Origin: Dokdonella sp.
GTDB lineage: Bacteria; Pseudomonadota; Gammaproteobacteria; Xanthomonadales; Rhodanobacteraceae
DNA length: 64,000 bases
Direction of reading: 5' to 3'
Assembly: GCF_019634845.1 (NCBI RefSeq)
Contig: NZ_JAHCAQ010000004.1
Coordinates: 62,001-126,000 of the forward strand
In this document: positions 8,897 through 17,007 of the stretch, in pieces
Layout of the letters: every line of letters starts with the position of its first letter
How positions within the stretch are numbered: position 1 is the stretch's first letter
Made by a program: the position numbers and the translations under genes
Notes under the pieces: model-generated
What the model was told of the DNA's origin: nothing
The model's input: only the letters and a program-made list of their open reading frames with translations
Databases searched by the model: none

Positions 8897-10111
8897 CTAC
8901 GGGCGCTCGAGCCAGCGGCCCGCCCACGGCACGGCCCGCGGGCAGGGCTGCGCGCCATCGAGATCGATTTCGGCGAAGCCGAGCGCGGCTTCGCGGTCGA
9001 AGCGCAGGTCGCCGAGCACGAGCCGCCCATCGCTGCGTGCCAGCCAGGGCACGCGCATGAACTGCAGGGCGGCCCGCGCGCGGCAGTCGCGCTGCGCGGC
9101 GGCGCGCAGCGCGCCCAGCGACGAGCGAACCTGCCCGAACCATTGCCGCTGCGCGTCGTCCACGGCCGCCACTGCACTGAGCGGCGCGGTGGTGGCGCCG
9201 CGCAGTCCGCGCGCCGGACAGCGTGCGGCCGGCACCCGGTCGGGCAGCAGCGCCACCATCGCACGGCGCGCGATGAGCGCATCGCCCTGCGTCTGCACGA
9301 GCAGGGCTTCCCAGCACAGCGGATCGGCCGGCAGCGGCGTCAGCACGATGTCGGCGAGCCTCTCCCGCGGCCAGGTGGTGTCGGCGAAAGCGGTGAGGCG
9401 GGCGCGCAGCAGCGCGCCGGCGCCGATGAAACAGGCACTCGCGCCAAGCCACAGCGCCAGCCCGCAGCCGAGTGCGACCGCCGCGCGGCAATGCGCGCCG
9501 ATCACCAGCAGTGTGCCCGCCGCGGCGGCCAGTGCGAACGCCACGGGCAGGCGCACCAGGCCGCTGCCGAACGCGGCGACCACGATGAGGCCGAGCGCCA
9601 ACGCGAGCAGCAGCCGTGCGAGCCGGCTGCGCAGCGTGAACAGCAACGGCGTTGCCGCCAGCCACAGCCACGGTTCGACGATGAAGATCGCATCGCCGTA
9701 GACCCAGCGATTGTCGAGCGGCCACAACGGATGCACGCCGTAGCTGTTGCTGTAGTCCATCGCCAGATGCAGTGCGGGGCCGAGCACGGCCGCCGCGCCG
9801 AGCACGGCCCAGTCGTGCCGGCTCGGCACGAGGTGGCGCCGGCGCAGCCACCACTGCGCCACGCCGGCGAGCAGCAGCGCCGTCGCCAGTGCGATGAGGA
9901 TCGTGTGCGTGTAGCCGCGATGGTGCAGCAGGTAGTCGAGGCGGTCGTGCCAGCCCGAGTCGAGCAGATCGAGGTCGGGCAGGTTGCTGCCGACGGCGGC
10001 CAGCACCACCACGAGGTCGCGTCGTGGCTGCGCCGGCATGTCGCTGCGGCTGAAGCGGGCCAGGCATTCGCCGACGAGCGCGCCGATCAGGGTGTGCGAG
10101 ATGTTGTCCAC
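8897..10111 (-). CDS. YdjM-like inner-membrane metal-dependent hydrolase
   Basis: A 404-residue membrane protein of the YdjM/DUF457 family (LexA-binding inner-membrane-associated putative hydrolases). The N-terminus has the family signature DNISHTLIGALVGE, then a DLDLLDSG acidic motif and HHRGYTHT, whose His and Asp residues are the likely metal ligands, followed by four to six membrane helices. The C-terminal region (about residues 250-404) is a periplasmic or cytoplasmic extension of unknown type. A GTG at 10111 gives the canonical N-terminus; the open frame continues upstream into the gpmI 5' region but that part has no family similarity. It is divergent from gpmI. Confidence 0.82.
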   Translation of the reverse strand: MDNISHTLIGALVGECLARFSRSDMPAQPRRDLVVVLAAVGSNLPDLDLLDSGWHDRLDYLLHHRGYTHTILIALATALLLAGVAQWWLRRRHLVPSRHDWAVLGAAAVLGPALHLAMDYSNSYGVHPLWPLDNRWVYGDAIFIVEPWLWLAATPLLFTLRSRLARLLLALALGLIVVAAFGSGLVRLPVAFALAAAAGTLLVIGAHCRAAVALGCGLALWLGASACFIGAGALLRARLTAFADTTWPRERLADIVLTPLPADPLCWEALLVQTQGDALIARRAMVALLPDRVPAARCPARGLRGATTAPLSAVAAVDDAQRQWFGQVRSSLGALRAAAQRDCRARAALQFMRVPWLARSDGRLVLGDLRFDREAALGFAEIDLDGAQPCPRAVPWAGRWLERP

Positions 10112-10152
10112 CGGTTCGATGATACGGCCCGGCGCGCGCGCAGGGCTTGGGC

Positions 10153-10158
10153 TAGGAT
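10153..10158 (+). promoter_or_regulatory. Possible -10 box for gpmI
   Basis: TAGGAT preceded by TTGGGC lies 28 bases before the gpmI GTG. No good -35 is visible. A nearly identical GGGCTAGGAT string precedes the gene at 34656, and TAGGAT is also the -10 of the strong-looking promoter at 53820, so this may be a favoured -10 in this genome. Confidence 0.3.
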
Positions 10159-10185
10159 TGCATCTTTGCCGCCATCGATCCGACC

Positions 10186-11712
10186 GTGGCCAGACCTCGA
10201 CCCGTACTGCTGCTGATCCTCGATGGCTGGGGCCATCGGGAAGACCCCGTCCACAACGCGCTGGCGCTGGCCGAGCTGCCCAACTGGCGCCGACTGTTGC
10301 GCGAGTGTCCGCACACACTCGTCGACACCCATGGCGAACACGTCGGCCTGCCGCAGGGACAGATGGGCAATTCCGAGGTCGGCCACATGAACATCGGCGC
10401 CGGCCGCATCGTCTACCAGGACCTGACCCGCATCGACGCGGCGATCGCCGATGGCGATTTTCCGCGCAATGCCGCTCTCGTCGGCGCCTGCGCCGCAGTC
10501 AAGGCCAGTGGCGGCACGCTCAACGTGCTGGGCCTGGTTTCGCCCGGTGGCGTCCACAGCAGCGAGGAGCACATCCTGGCGCTGCTCGACCTGGCCGCGC
10601 GCGCCGGCGTGGCGCGCATTGCCGTGCATGCCTTCCTCGATGGCCGCGACACGCCGCCGCGCAGCGCACGCGGACCGCTCGAGCGGCTCGTGGCCAAGTG
10701 CGCGAGCGTGCCGGGCGCGTTCGTCGCCAGCGTCAGCGGACGCTACTACGCGATGGATCGCGACCAGCGCTGGGAGCGCGTGGCGCTGGCCTGGCAGGCC
10801 ATCGTCGATGGCACGGCGCCGCACTACACCGATGCGCTGGCTGCACTCGATGCCGCCTACGCGCGCGGCGAGAACGACGAATTCGTCACGCCGGGTGTGG
10901 TGGCGCGCGACTGGGCCATGCGCGATGGCGATGCGGTGGTGTTCATGAACTTCCGCGCCGATCGCGCGCGCCAGCTCTCGCACGCATTCGTCGATGCCGG
11001 CTTCGACGGCTTCGCGCGCGCACATGCGCCGCGCCTGGCCGCGTTCGTCACCCTGACCGAATACGAGCAGGGCCTGGTTGCCGACAGCGCGATCGCGTTC
11101 CCGCCGCAATCGATGCACAACACGCTGGGCGAATACCTGGCCGGGCTCGGCCTGCGCCAGCTGCGCATCGCCGAGACCGAGAAATACGCGCACGTCACGT
11201 TCTTCTTCTCGGGCGGACGCGAGGCGCCGTTCGCGGGCGAGGAACGCATTCTCGTGCCGAGTCCCAAGGTCGCCACCTACGACCTCAAGCCCGAGATGAG
11301 CTGTCCCGAGCTCACCGACCGGCTCGTCGCCGCGATCGGCTCGGGACGTTTCGACTTCATCGTCTGCAACATCGCCAACCCCGACATGGTTGGCCACACC
11401 GGCATCGAGAGCGCCGCGATCGCGGCGGCCGAGGCCGTCGATGCGGCGCTTGGCCGCATCGAGGCCGCGATCCGTGCCGCCGGCGGCGAGATGCTGATCA
11501 GCGCCGACCACGGCAACCTCGAGCAGATGGTCGATGACAATGGCGAGCCGCACACGCAGCACACGGTCGGACCGGTGCCGCTCGTCTACGTCGGCCGCAA
11601 GGCCCGGCTCAGCCGCGGCGCGCTGCGCGATCTCGCCCCGAGCGTGCTCGCGCTCATGGGCCTGCCGCAGCCGGCGCAGATGAGCGGCCACAGCCTCGTC
11701 CGGTTCGACTGA
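10186..11712 (+). CDS. gpmI: 2,3-bisphosphoglycerate-independent phosphoglycerate mutase
   Basis: A 508-residue Mn-dependent cytoplasmic enzyme interconverting 3- and 2-phosphoglycerate in glycolysis and gluconeogenesis. The alkaline-phosphatase fold motifs are all present: DGWG (residues 13-16), GNSEVGH with the phosphorylated Ser63, HAFLDGRDTPP, the GRYYAMDRD segment, and the metal motifs FNFRADRAR, NPDMVGHTG and ADHGN. The start is a GTG. The envC-like gene begins only seven bases after the stop, so they share a transcript. The gpmI-envC-S41 protease order is conserved in several gammaproteobacteria. Confidence 0.97.
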   Translation: MARPRPVLLLILDGWGHREDPVHNALALAELPNWRRLLRECPHTLVDTHGEHVGLPQGQMGNSEVGHMNIGAGRIVYQDLTRIDAAIADGDFPRNAALVGACAAVKASGGTLNVLGLVSPGGVHSSEEHILALLDLAARAGVARIAVHAFLDGRDTPPRSARGPLERLVAKCASVPGAFVASVSGRYYAMDRDQRWERVALAWQAIVDGTAPHYTDALAALDAAYARGENDEFVTPGVVARDWAMRDGDAVVFMNFRADRARQLSHAFVDAGFDGFARAHAPRLAAFVTLTEYEQGLVADSAIAFPPQSMHNTLGEYLAGLGLRQLRIAETEKYAHVTFFFSGGREAPFAGEERILVPSPKVATYDLKPEMSCPELTDRLVAAIGSGRFDFIVCNIANPDMVGHTGIESAAIAAAEAVDAALGRIEAAIRAAGGEMLISADHGNLEQMVDDNGEPHTQHTVGPVPLVYVGRKARLSRGALRDLAPSVLALMGLPQPAQMSGHSLVRFD

Positions 11713-11719
11713 GCCGGGC

Positions 11720-12883
11720 ATGCTGCGTGCGCTCGCCCTGAGCCTGGCGGCGGTCCTGCTGTCGGCCGGCCCGCTCCTCGCCCAGGACGCGCTGCAGGCG
11801 CAGCACAAGGCGCAGGAGGCGCAGGCCGTGCAGCGGCTGGAGGCCGTGCGTGCGCAGATCAAGGCGCTCAGCGCGCAGCAGCATGCCGCCAGCGACGCGC
11901 GCGACGCCGCCTCGCGCGCGCTGCGCGAGAGGGACCTGGCACTGGCCGCGGTGGCGACGCAACTGCGCACGCTCGACGCGCAACTGGCGGACCAGCAGCG
12001 CGAGATCGATGCGCTCGAGCAGGAGCGCGCGCAGCTCGAGCGCCGGCTCGCCGCGCGCAAGCAGGCCTTGGCGCGCCTGCTGCGCTCGGCCTATGCCCTG
12101 GGCAATCACGAGGAACTCAAGCTCCTGCTGCAGCAGGACGACGTGGCCGCGGTGGCGCGCGTGCTGGCCTACCACCGTTATTTCCAGCGCGCCCAGCTCG
12201 GCCAGATCGACGCACTGCGCAGCCAGATGCAGCGCCTCGTGCAGTTGCAGGATTCGATCCGTGCCGCCAGTGCGGAGCTGTTCGCCACGCGCGATGCGCG
12301 CAACGCCGAGAGCGCGCGGCTCGATGCCGAACGCGCCGAGCATGCGCGCCTGGTGGGCGAGCTCGACGCGCGGCTCAAGGCGCAGGGCGCGCAGCTGGCG
12401 GGGCTCGATCGCGACGAGGGCGAACTCAAGCGCCTGCTGGAACGCCTGCGCGATGTGTTCGCCGACATTCCCGCGCAGATCCAGGGTGCCGAATCGCTGG
12501 CCGCCTTGCGTGGCCGCCTGCGCTGGCCGCTCAGCGGCCGCGTGGTGACGACCTTCGGCGCCAGCGATGCGACCGGACGGCGCAGCAGCGGCGTGCTGCT
12601 GGCGGCCAAGGCCGGCACGCCGGTGCAGGCCGTCGCGCGCGGTCGGGTCGCGTTCGCCGACTGGCTGCGCGGCTACGGCCTGGTCATCATCCTCGATCAT
12701 GGCGATGGCTATCTGAGCCTGTACGGTTGCAACGAAACCCTGCTCAAGGACGTCGGCGACTGGGTCGACGCGGGCGAGGCGATCGCCACCAGCGGCGCCA
12801 GCGGCGGTCAGGCCACGCCGGGCCTGTACTTCGAGCTGCGGGTCAATGGTCAGGCGGTCGATCCACGCGGCTGGCTGCGCTGA
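11720..12883 (+). CDS. envC: EnvC-like murein hydrolase activator (degenerate LytM domain)
   Basis: A 387-residue periplasmic protein: signal peptide (ends ...GPLLAQD), a long coiled coil rich in Ala/Gln/Arg (about residues 25-240), and a C-terminal M23/LytM domain (about 265-385). In active M23 enzymes zinc is held by HxxxD and HLHFE-type motifs; here the corresponding positions read SSGVLL and GLYFELR, so zinc ligands are missing. That is typical of EnvC, which activates septal amidases rather than cutting peptidoglycan itself. It follows gpmI by seven bases and precedes the SGNH hydrolase and S41 protease genes on the same strand. Confidence 0.9.
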   Translation: MLRALALSLAAVLLSAGPLLAQDALQAQHKAQEAQAVQRLEAVRAQIKALSAQQHAASDARDAASRALRERDLALAAVATQLRTLDAQLADQQREIDALEQERAQLERRLAARKQALARLLRSAYALGNHEELKLLLQQDDVAAVARVLAYHRYFQRAQLGQIDALRSQMQRLVQLQDSIRAASAELFATRDARNAESARLDAERAEHARLVGELDARLKAQGAQLAGLDRDEGELKRLLERLRDVFADIPAQIQGAESLAALRGRLRWPLSGRVVTTFGASDATGRRSSGVLLAAKAGTPVQAVARGRVAFADWLRGYGLVIILDHGDGYLSLYGCNETLLKDVGDWVDAGEAIATSGASGGQATPGLYFELRVNGQAVDPRGWLR

Positions 12884-12952
12884 TCGGCGGCGTTGACGGC
12901 AGCGGCGGGGCCGGTCGATGCTGTGCCCGGCACGGCTGCGGAGCAGGGCACG

Positions 12953-13843
12953 ATGTCGGCAACGTCATTGTTCACCACCCGGCGCGGCGAGTTCCGTCGC
13001 ATCTACGGTCAGCTCAGGCGCGATCGCGCGCTGTTCGCGCGCACGCCGATCGTGTTCTGCGAAGGTGATTCGTGGTTCGCCACGCCGCTGGCAATGAACC
13101 TGCTCGACTGGCTGGTGTGGCCGGCACCCGAGGATGAGACGCGTGGTGTGCCGCTGTTCGGCGCCGGCGGCCTGTTCTTCCGCGCCGAACACAGTGGCGA
13201 CCGGGCGCTGCAGATGTTCGATGCGGACGGGGTGCGCGACAAGGTCGATTGGTTCGCCGCCTTCGAGTTCGACCTCGTCCTGCTCAGTGCGGGCGGTAAC
13301 GACTTCGTCGGTGACTTCCTCGTCGAGCTGTTTGCCGACGTGCGCCGCGCGATGAGCGTCGACGCCGCATTGCAGCGTGTGCGCGCGAGCGGCCGCTACG
13401 CGGCCGTGCGCGCTGCGCTGCAGCGCATGATCGCGGCGCTGCAGGCCACCCGCGCCGGCGTGCCGGTGCTTGCCCACAGCTACGACTATCCGCGCCGGCT
13501 CGGCGCGCCGGCCGTCCTCAGCCTGCACAACGTCGGCCTCGCCGCGCTCGCGCGCAGCGGACTCGGGCCATGGATCGCGCCGGCGCTGGCCGTGGCGTTG
13601 CCTGCCGCGGCCGACCAGCGCGAGTTCGCGCGCAGCCTCATCGACGGCTATGTGGCAGAAGTGCTGGAGCCACTGCGCGCCGACCCCGTCAGCGGCCAGG
13701 TGTTCGATTTCGTCGACCTGCGCGGCACGCTCACGCGCGAGGACCAATGGGCCGACGAGATGCACCCGACCAGCGCCGGGTTTGCACTGCTGGCGGCGCG
13801 CTTCCGGCGCCAAGCGCGGGCGCGTCTGCAGATCGAGGTCTGA
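12953..13843 (+). CDS. SGNH/GDSL-type hydrolase
   Basis: A 296-residue protein with the SGNH hydrolase blocks: CEGDSWFA (block I, nucleophile Ser, about residues 35-42), LLSAGGNDFVGD (block III, Gly/Asn oxyanion residues) and DEMHPTSAGF (block V, catalytic Asp-His). The family cleaves ester or acyl groups on lipids, polysaccharides or small molecules; the substrate here is unknown. No signal peptide is evident. The ATG at 12953 has GGAG upstream; an in-frame TTG at 12893 would add 20 residues of low-complexity sequence. It interrupts the otherwise conserved envC-S41 peptidase pair. Confidence 0.85.
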   Translation: MSATSLFTTRRGEFRRIYGQLRRDRALFARTPIVFCEGDSWFATPLAMNLLDWLVWPAPEDETRGVPLFGAGGLFFRAEHSGDRALQMFDADGVRDKVDWFAAFEFDLVLLSAGGNDFVGDFLVELFADVRRAMSVDAALQRVRASGRYAAVRAALQRMIAALQATRAGVPVLAHSYDYPRRLGAPAVLSLHNVGLAALARSGLGPWIAPALAVALPAAADQREFARSLIDGYVAEVLEPLRADPVSGQVFDFVDLRGTLTREDQWADEMHPTSAGFALLAARFRRQARARLQIEV

Positions 13844-13953
13844 GCCGGCGCCGCGCAGCGCTGCGGCTGGCCGCAGCCGGCGCCGGTGGCGCGGTCGAAG
13901 CGGCCCGGCACGCTGGCGTACACTCGCGCCTTGCCCTGTCTGCCGGAACGCCG

Positions 13954-15315
13954 ATGCGCCTGCTGCCCGCCCTCGCCCCGCTCCTTGCCCTGACCTGCAC
14001 GCTGGCGTTCGCGCAAGCACCGGGCGGACAACCGGCGCCGCCGGCGGCACCGGCGACGCCGGGCGCGGCCACGCCGACCCCGCCGCGGCACCGTGTCGAT
14101 CTGGCCGACATCCGCATGTTCACGGCCGTGTACAGCCTGATCCAGCAGGCCTATGTCGATGAGGTCGACGACCAGCGGCTCATGCGCGCGGCGATCCACG
14201 GCCTGCTGGCCAATCTCGATCCGCACAGCGAGTACCTCGACAAGGAAGCCCTGGAAGGCCTGAACGAGGACACCAGCGGCAGCTACGGCGGGCTCGGACT
14301 GGAGGTGATCCAGATCGACGGCAGCCTGCGCGTGGTGGCGCCGATCGACGATACCCCGGCACAGCGCGGCGGCATTCGCGCCGGCGACATCATCGTCAGC
14401 ATCGACGGCAAGCCGGTGCAGGCCGACGACCTCGACGAGGCCGTCAAGCGCCTGCGCGGCGCGCCCGGCACGGCGGTCACGCTTGGCGTGCTGCACGAGA
14501 AGCAGACCGCACCGGTCGACATCGAGCTCGTGCGCGAGGCGATCCACGTGACCAGCGTGCGCGGGCGGCTGCTCGAAGCGGGCTTCGCCTACCTGCGCAT
14601 CAGCGCATTCCAGGACGAGACCGGCGTGCAGCTGCGCAAGCAGATCGAGCGCCTGGTCGCCGACAACAAGGCGGCGCTGCGCGGCGCCGTGCTCGATCTG
14701 CGCAGCAATCCGGGCGGACTCGTCACGGCGGCGGTGGCAACGGCCGACGACTTCCTCGACGGCGGCGTGATCGTCACCACGCGCGGGCGCATCCCGCAGG
14801 CCGACACCTCGTTCAGCGCCACGCCGGGCGACCTGCTCGGCGGTGCGCCGCTCGTCGTGCTGGTCGACAACGGCACGGCCTCTGCGGCCGAGATCGTCGC
14901 CGGTGCGCTCAAGGACAACCACCGCGCCCTGCTCATGGGCCGGCGCACGTTCGGCAAGGGCTCGGTGCAGACCGTGTTGCCGATCGACGCCGAGCATGCG
15001 GTCAAGCTCACCACCGCGCGCTATTACACGCCCAGCGGAGCCTCGATCCAGGCCGAAGGCATCCAGCCCGACATCACGCTGGCCGACCTGAGTCTCAGCG
15101 CGCGTGACGGCGAGCGGGCCGTGTCGTTCGGCGAGCGCGACCTGCGCAACCACCTCAAGGGCAGCGCGGAAGGCGATGCCGAACCAGCCGCGACGGCACC
15201 GGCCGCAGCCGGCGTGCCGCGCGACTACGCACTCAACGAGGCGCTCAACGTGCTCAAGGCGCTGGCCCTGCGGCCACCGGCAGCGACGCCCGCAGCGGTA
15301 CCAGCCAGGAACTGA
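13954..15315 (+). CDS. S41 family C-terminal processing peptidase (CtpA type)
   Basis: A 453-residue exported serine protease. A signal peptide and a Pro/Ala-rich linker (to about residue 45) precede an N-terminal helical region, a PDZ domain (about 105-185, containing GGIRAGDIIVSIDGK) and the S41 core. The catalytic dyad is visible as Ser310 in GTASAAE and Lys335 in FGKGSVQ, the 25-residue spacing typical of the family. CtpA enzymes process or degrade periplasmic proteins, including peptidoglycan hydrolases, which fits the neighbouring envC gene. The open frame extends upstream to 13570, but that part overlaps the SGNH gene and lacks family similarity. Confidence 0.93.
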   Translation: MRLLPALAPLLALTCTLAFAQAPGGQPAPPAAPATPGAATPTPPRHRVDLADIRMFTAVYSLIQQAYVDEVDDQRLMRAAIHGLLANLDPHSEYLDKEALEGLNEDTSGSYGGLGLEVIQIDGSLRVVAPIDDTPAQRGGIRAGDIIVSIDGKPVQADDLDEAVKRLRGAPGTAVTLGVLHEKQTAPVDIELVREAIHVTSVRGRLLEAGFAYLRISAFQDETGVQLRKQIERLVADNKAALRGAVLDLRSNPGGLVTAAVATADDFLDGGVIVTTRGRIPQADTSFSATPGDLLGGAPLVVLVDNGTASAAEIVAGALKDNHRALLMGRRTFGKGSVQTVLPIDAEHAVKLTTARYYTPSGASIQAEGIQPDITLADLSLSARDGERAVSFGERDLRNHLKGSAEGDAEPAATAPAAAGVPRDYALNEALNVLKALALRPPAATPAAVPARN

Positions 15316-15434
15316 GCGGTGACGGCGCAGGCCGTGCGTCGAGCGTTCGCGGCGCGCCGATTCGAGCCGGGCGCAGTCGCCACCTCGTCACGTCGGCGGG
15401 CGTCGACCGCGAAGCCGCCGCGCCGCCGCAGCGC

Positions 15435-16118
15435 TCACTGCCTCAGCCGGCGCGCAATAGCCGGCCGCGCCAGCAGTGCCAGCACGATGCCAATGAGGAA
15501 ACCGGTGACGTGGGTCCACCAGGCCACCGCGCCGAAGGCCGGGCCGACATAGGTGAACAGCAGTTGCAGTGCGGCCCAGAAGCCGATCAGCAGCATCGCC
15601 GGCACACGCACGAATTCGAGGAACATGCCCAGTGGCAGCACGAGGCCGAGCCGCGCGCGCGGAAACAGGCCCAGGTAGGCGCCGACCACCGCCGACACCG
15701 CGCCGCTGGACCCGATGATCGGCGCGCTGGTCCCGGGCATCATCCAGGCGCCGAACAGGTTGGCGAGGGTGCCGCCGGCCACGAACAGCACGAAGAAGCG
15801 CAGCGAGCCGAGCACGCGTTCGGCCGGCACGCCAAACACGATGAGGAACAGCAGGTTGCCGGTCAGATGCAACCAGTCGGCGTGGATGAAGATCGCCGTT
15901 ACCAGGCGCGCCGCACGCAGTTCCAGCAGTTGTTGCAGCCACGGCGCCTGCGCATCGAGCAGCGTCGCCGGCACCGTGCCCCAGCGCAGGATCGTCGCGC
16001 TGCGCTGGTCGGGTGGCAGCGTGGTCAGCCACAGGAATACCACCACGCAGGCGGCGACCACGAACAGCGTGGCCCAGGGTGGGCCACCGCGACGCCGGCT
16101 CGGCAACTGCACGAACAT
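15435..16118 (-). CDS. Rhomboid family intramembrane serine protease
   Basis: A 227-residue integral membrane protease with six or so hydrophobic helices. The catalytic pair is visible: Ser138 in GSSGAVSA and His203 in WWTHVTGF; the HADWLHLTGN loop (residues 79-88) provides the conserved His and Asn of helix 2. Rhomboids cut transmembrane substrates within the bilayer; the target here is unknown. It begins eight bases after the gspB stop and is the last gene of the minus-strand run ecsC-exeA-gspB-rhomboid, convergent with the S41 protease gene. Confidence 0.93.
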   Translation of the reverse strand: MFVQLPSRRRGGPPWATLFVVAACVVVFLWLTTLPPDQRSATILRWGTVPATLLDAQAPWLQQLLELRAARLVTAIFIHADWLHLTGNLLFLIVFGVPAERVLGSLRFFVLFVAGGTLANLFGAWMMPGTSAPIIGSSGAVSAVVGAYLGLFPRARLGLVLPLGMFLEFVRVPAMLLIGFWAALQLLFTYVGPAFGAVAWWTHVTGFLIGIVLALLARPAIARRLRQ

Positions 16119-16126
16119 CGGCGGCG

Positions 16127-16987
16127 TCAGCGCCCGTCGCGCGGGAACGTGAAGCTGTGCCCCCTGAAGTCGAGCACCATGCCGTCGCTGCTGATCTGCT
16201 TGAGCGTCACGCCGTCGGCGACCTGATCGCCCTCACCATGACGCTCGCCATTGATCACCACGAAGCGGTCGGCGGGCGCCGGCGCGTAGACGTGCATCGT
16301 CACATTCAGTGCCGGCAGGTCCTTGCGCACCGCGTACGGCAATTCCCACACCGAGGGGTAGGCGGGCGCGGCTGCGGCTGCGGCCGGCGCGGGCGGCGGT
16401 GAAGCCGGTGCCGGTGCCGGTGCTGGTTTCGGTGCTGGTGCTGGTGCCGATGCGACGGGGGCGCTGGCCGCTGGCAGCGGCGACGCCGGGCCGGCCGGCT
16501 CGGGGCGGTCGTGCACCGCACCGGGGCCTTCGACGACGGGCGCCTGCGCCGGCAGCGCGGCGGGAAGCGTCACCGAACCCGGTCGATCATCGGGTCGCGT
16601 GACCGGCAGTACCGGCGCGGCGGTCGGCGCCGGTGCGGCGGCAGGTGGCGGCGTGACCGCCACCGCGCCACCGATCTTGCCGTGGGGCGCCGGCGCGGCG
16701 CTGGCGGCAGGCCTGGGCGGTGGCGCCGCGGTTGGCGGGGTTGGTGCGGCGGGCGTCGCCGCGCCAGTCGGCGCTGCCGCGCCGGGCCTGGCGACGGGTG
16801 TGGGCACCGGTGCCGGCGTCCGCGACAGCCACCAGCCGACGCCGAGCGCCGCGGCGATCGCCAGCGCCAGCAGCGGCAGCAGGTTGCGGCGCCGCCGCGC
16901 CAGCACGATCGGCGTGCCGAGAGTGGGCGCTTCGCCGAGGCGGCGCTGCTGCTCCGACTTCTTGAGGGCTTCCAGTATCAACGACAT
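16127..16987 (-). CDS. gspB: GspB, type II secretion assembly protein
   Basis: A 286-residue inner-membrane protein. The N-terminus MSLILEALKKSEQQRRLGE is the GspB/ExeB/PulB signature; a single membrane helix follows (about 38-55), then a long Pro/Ala-rich periplasmic linker (about 60-215) and the C-terminal T2SSB domain with NGERHGEGDQVADGV and GHSFTFPR. In Aeromonas, ExeA and ExeB form a complex that lets the secretin assemble through peptidoglycan. It follows the exeA gene by 20 bases. The longer upstream open frame lies wholly inside exeA and is a shadow. No other gsp genes are in the window. Confidence 0.9.
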   Translation of the reverse strand: MSLILEALKKSEQQRRLGEAPTLGTPIVLARRRRNLLPLLALAIAAALGVGWWLSRTPAPVPTPVARPGAAAPTGAATPAAPTPPTAAPPPRPAASAAPAPHGKIGGAVAVTPPPAAAPAPTAAPVLPVTRPDDRPGSVTLPAALPAQAPVVEGPGAVHDRPEPAGPASPLPAASAPVASAPAPAPKPAPAPAPASPPPAPAAAAAAPAYPSVWELPYAVRKDLPALNVTMHVYAPAPADRFVVINGERHGEGDQVADGVTLKQISSDGMVLDFRGHSFTFPRDGR

Positions 16988-17007
16988 GAACGATCCAGGT
17001 TGAAAAG

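Noticed and set aside
13570..13953. N-terminal extension of the S41 protease
   Set aside because: It would overlap the SGNH hydrolase gene in another frame and would hide the signal peptide that begins at 13954.
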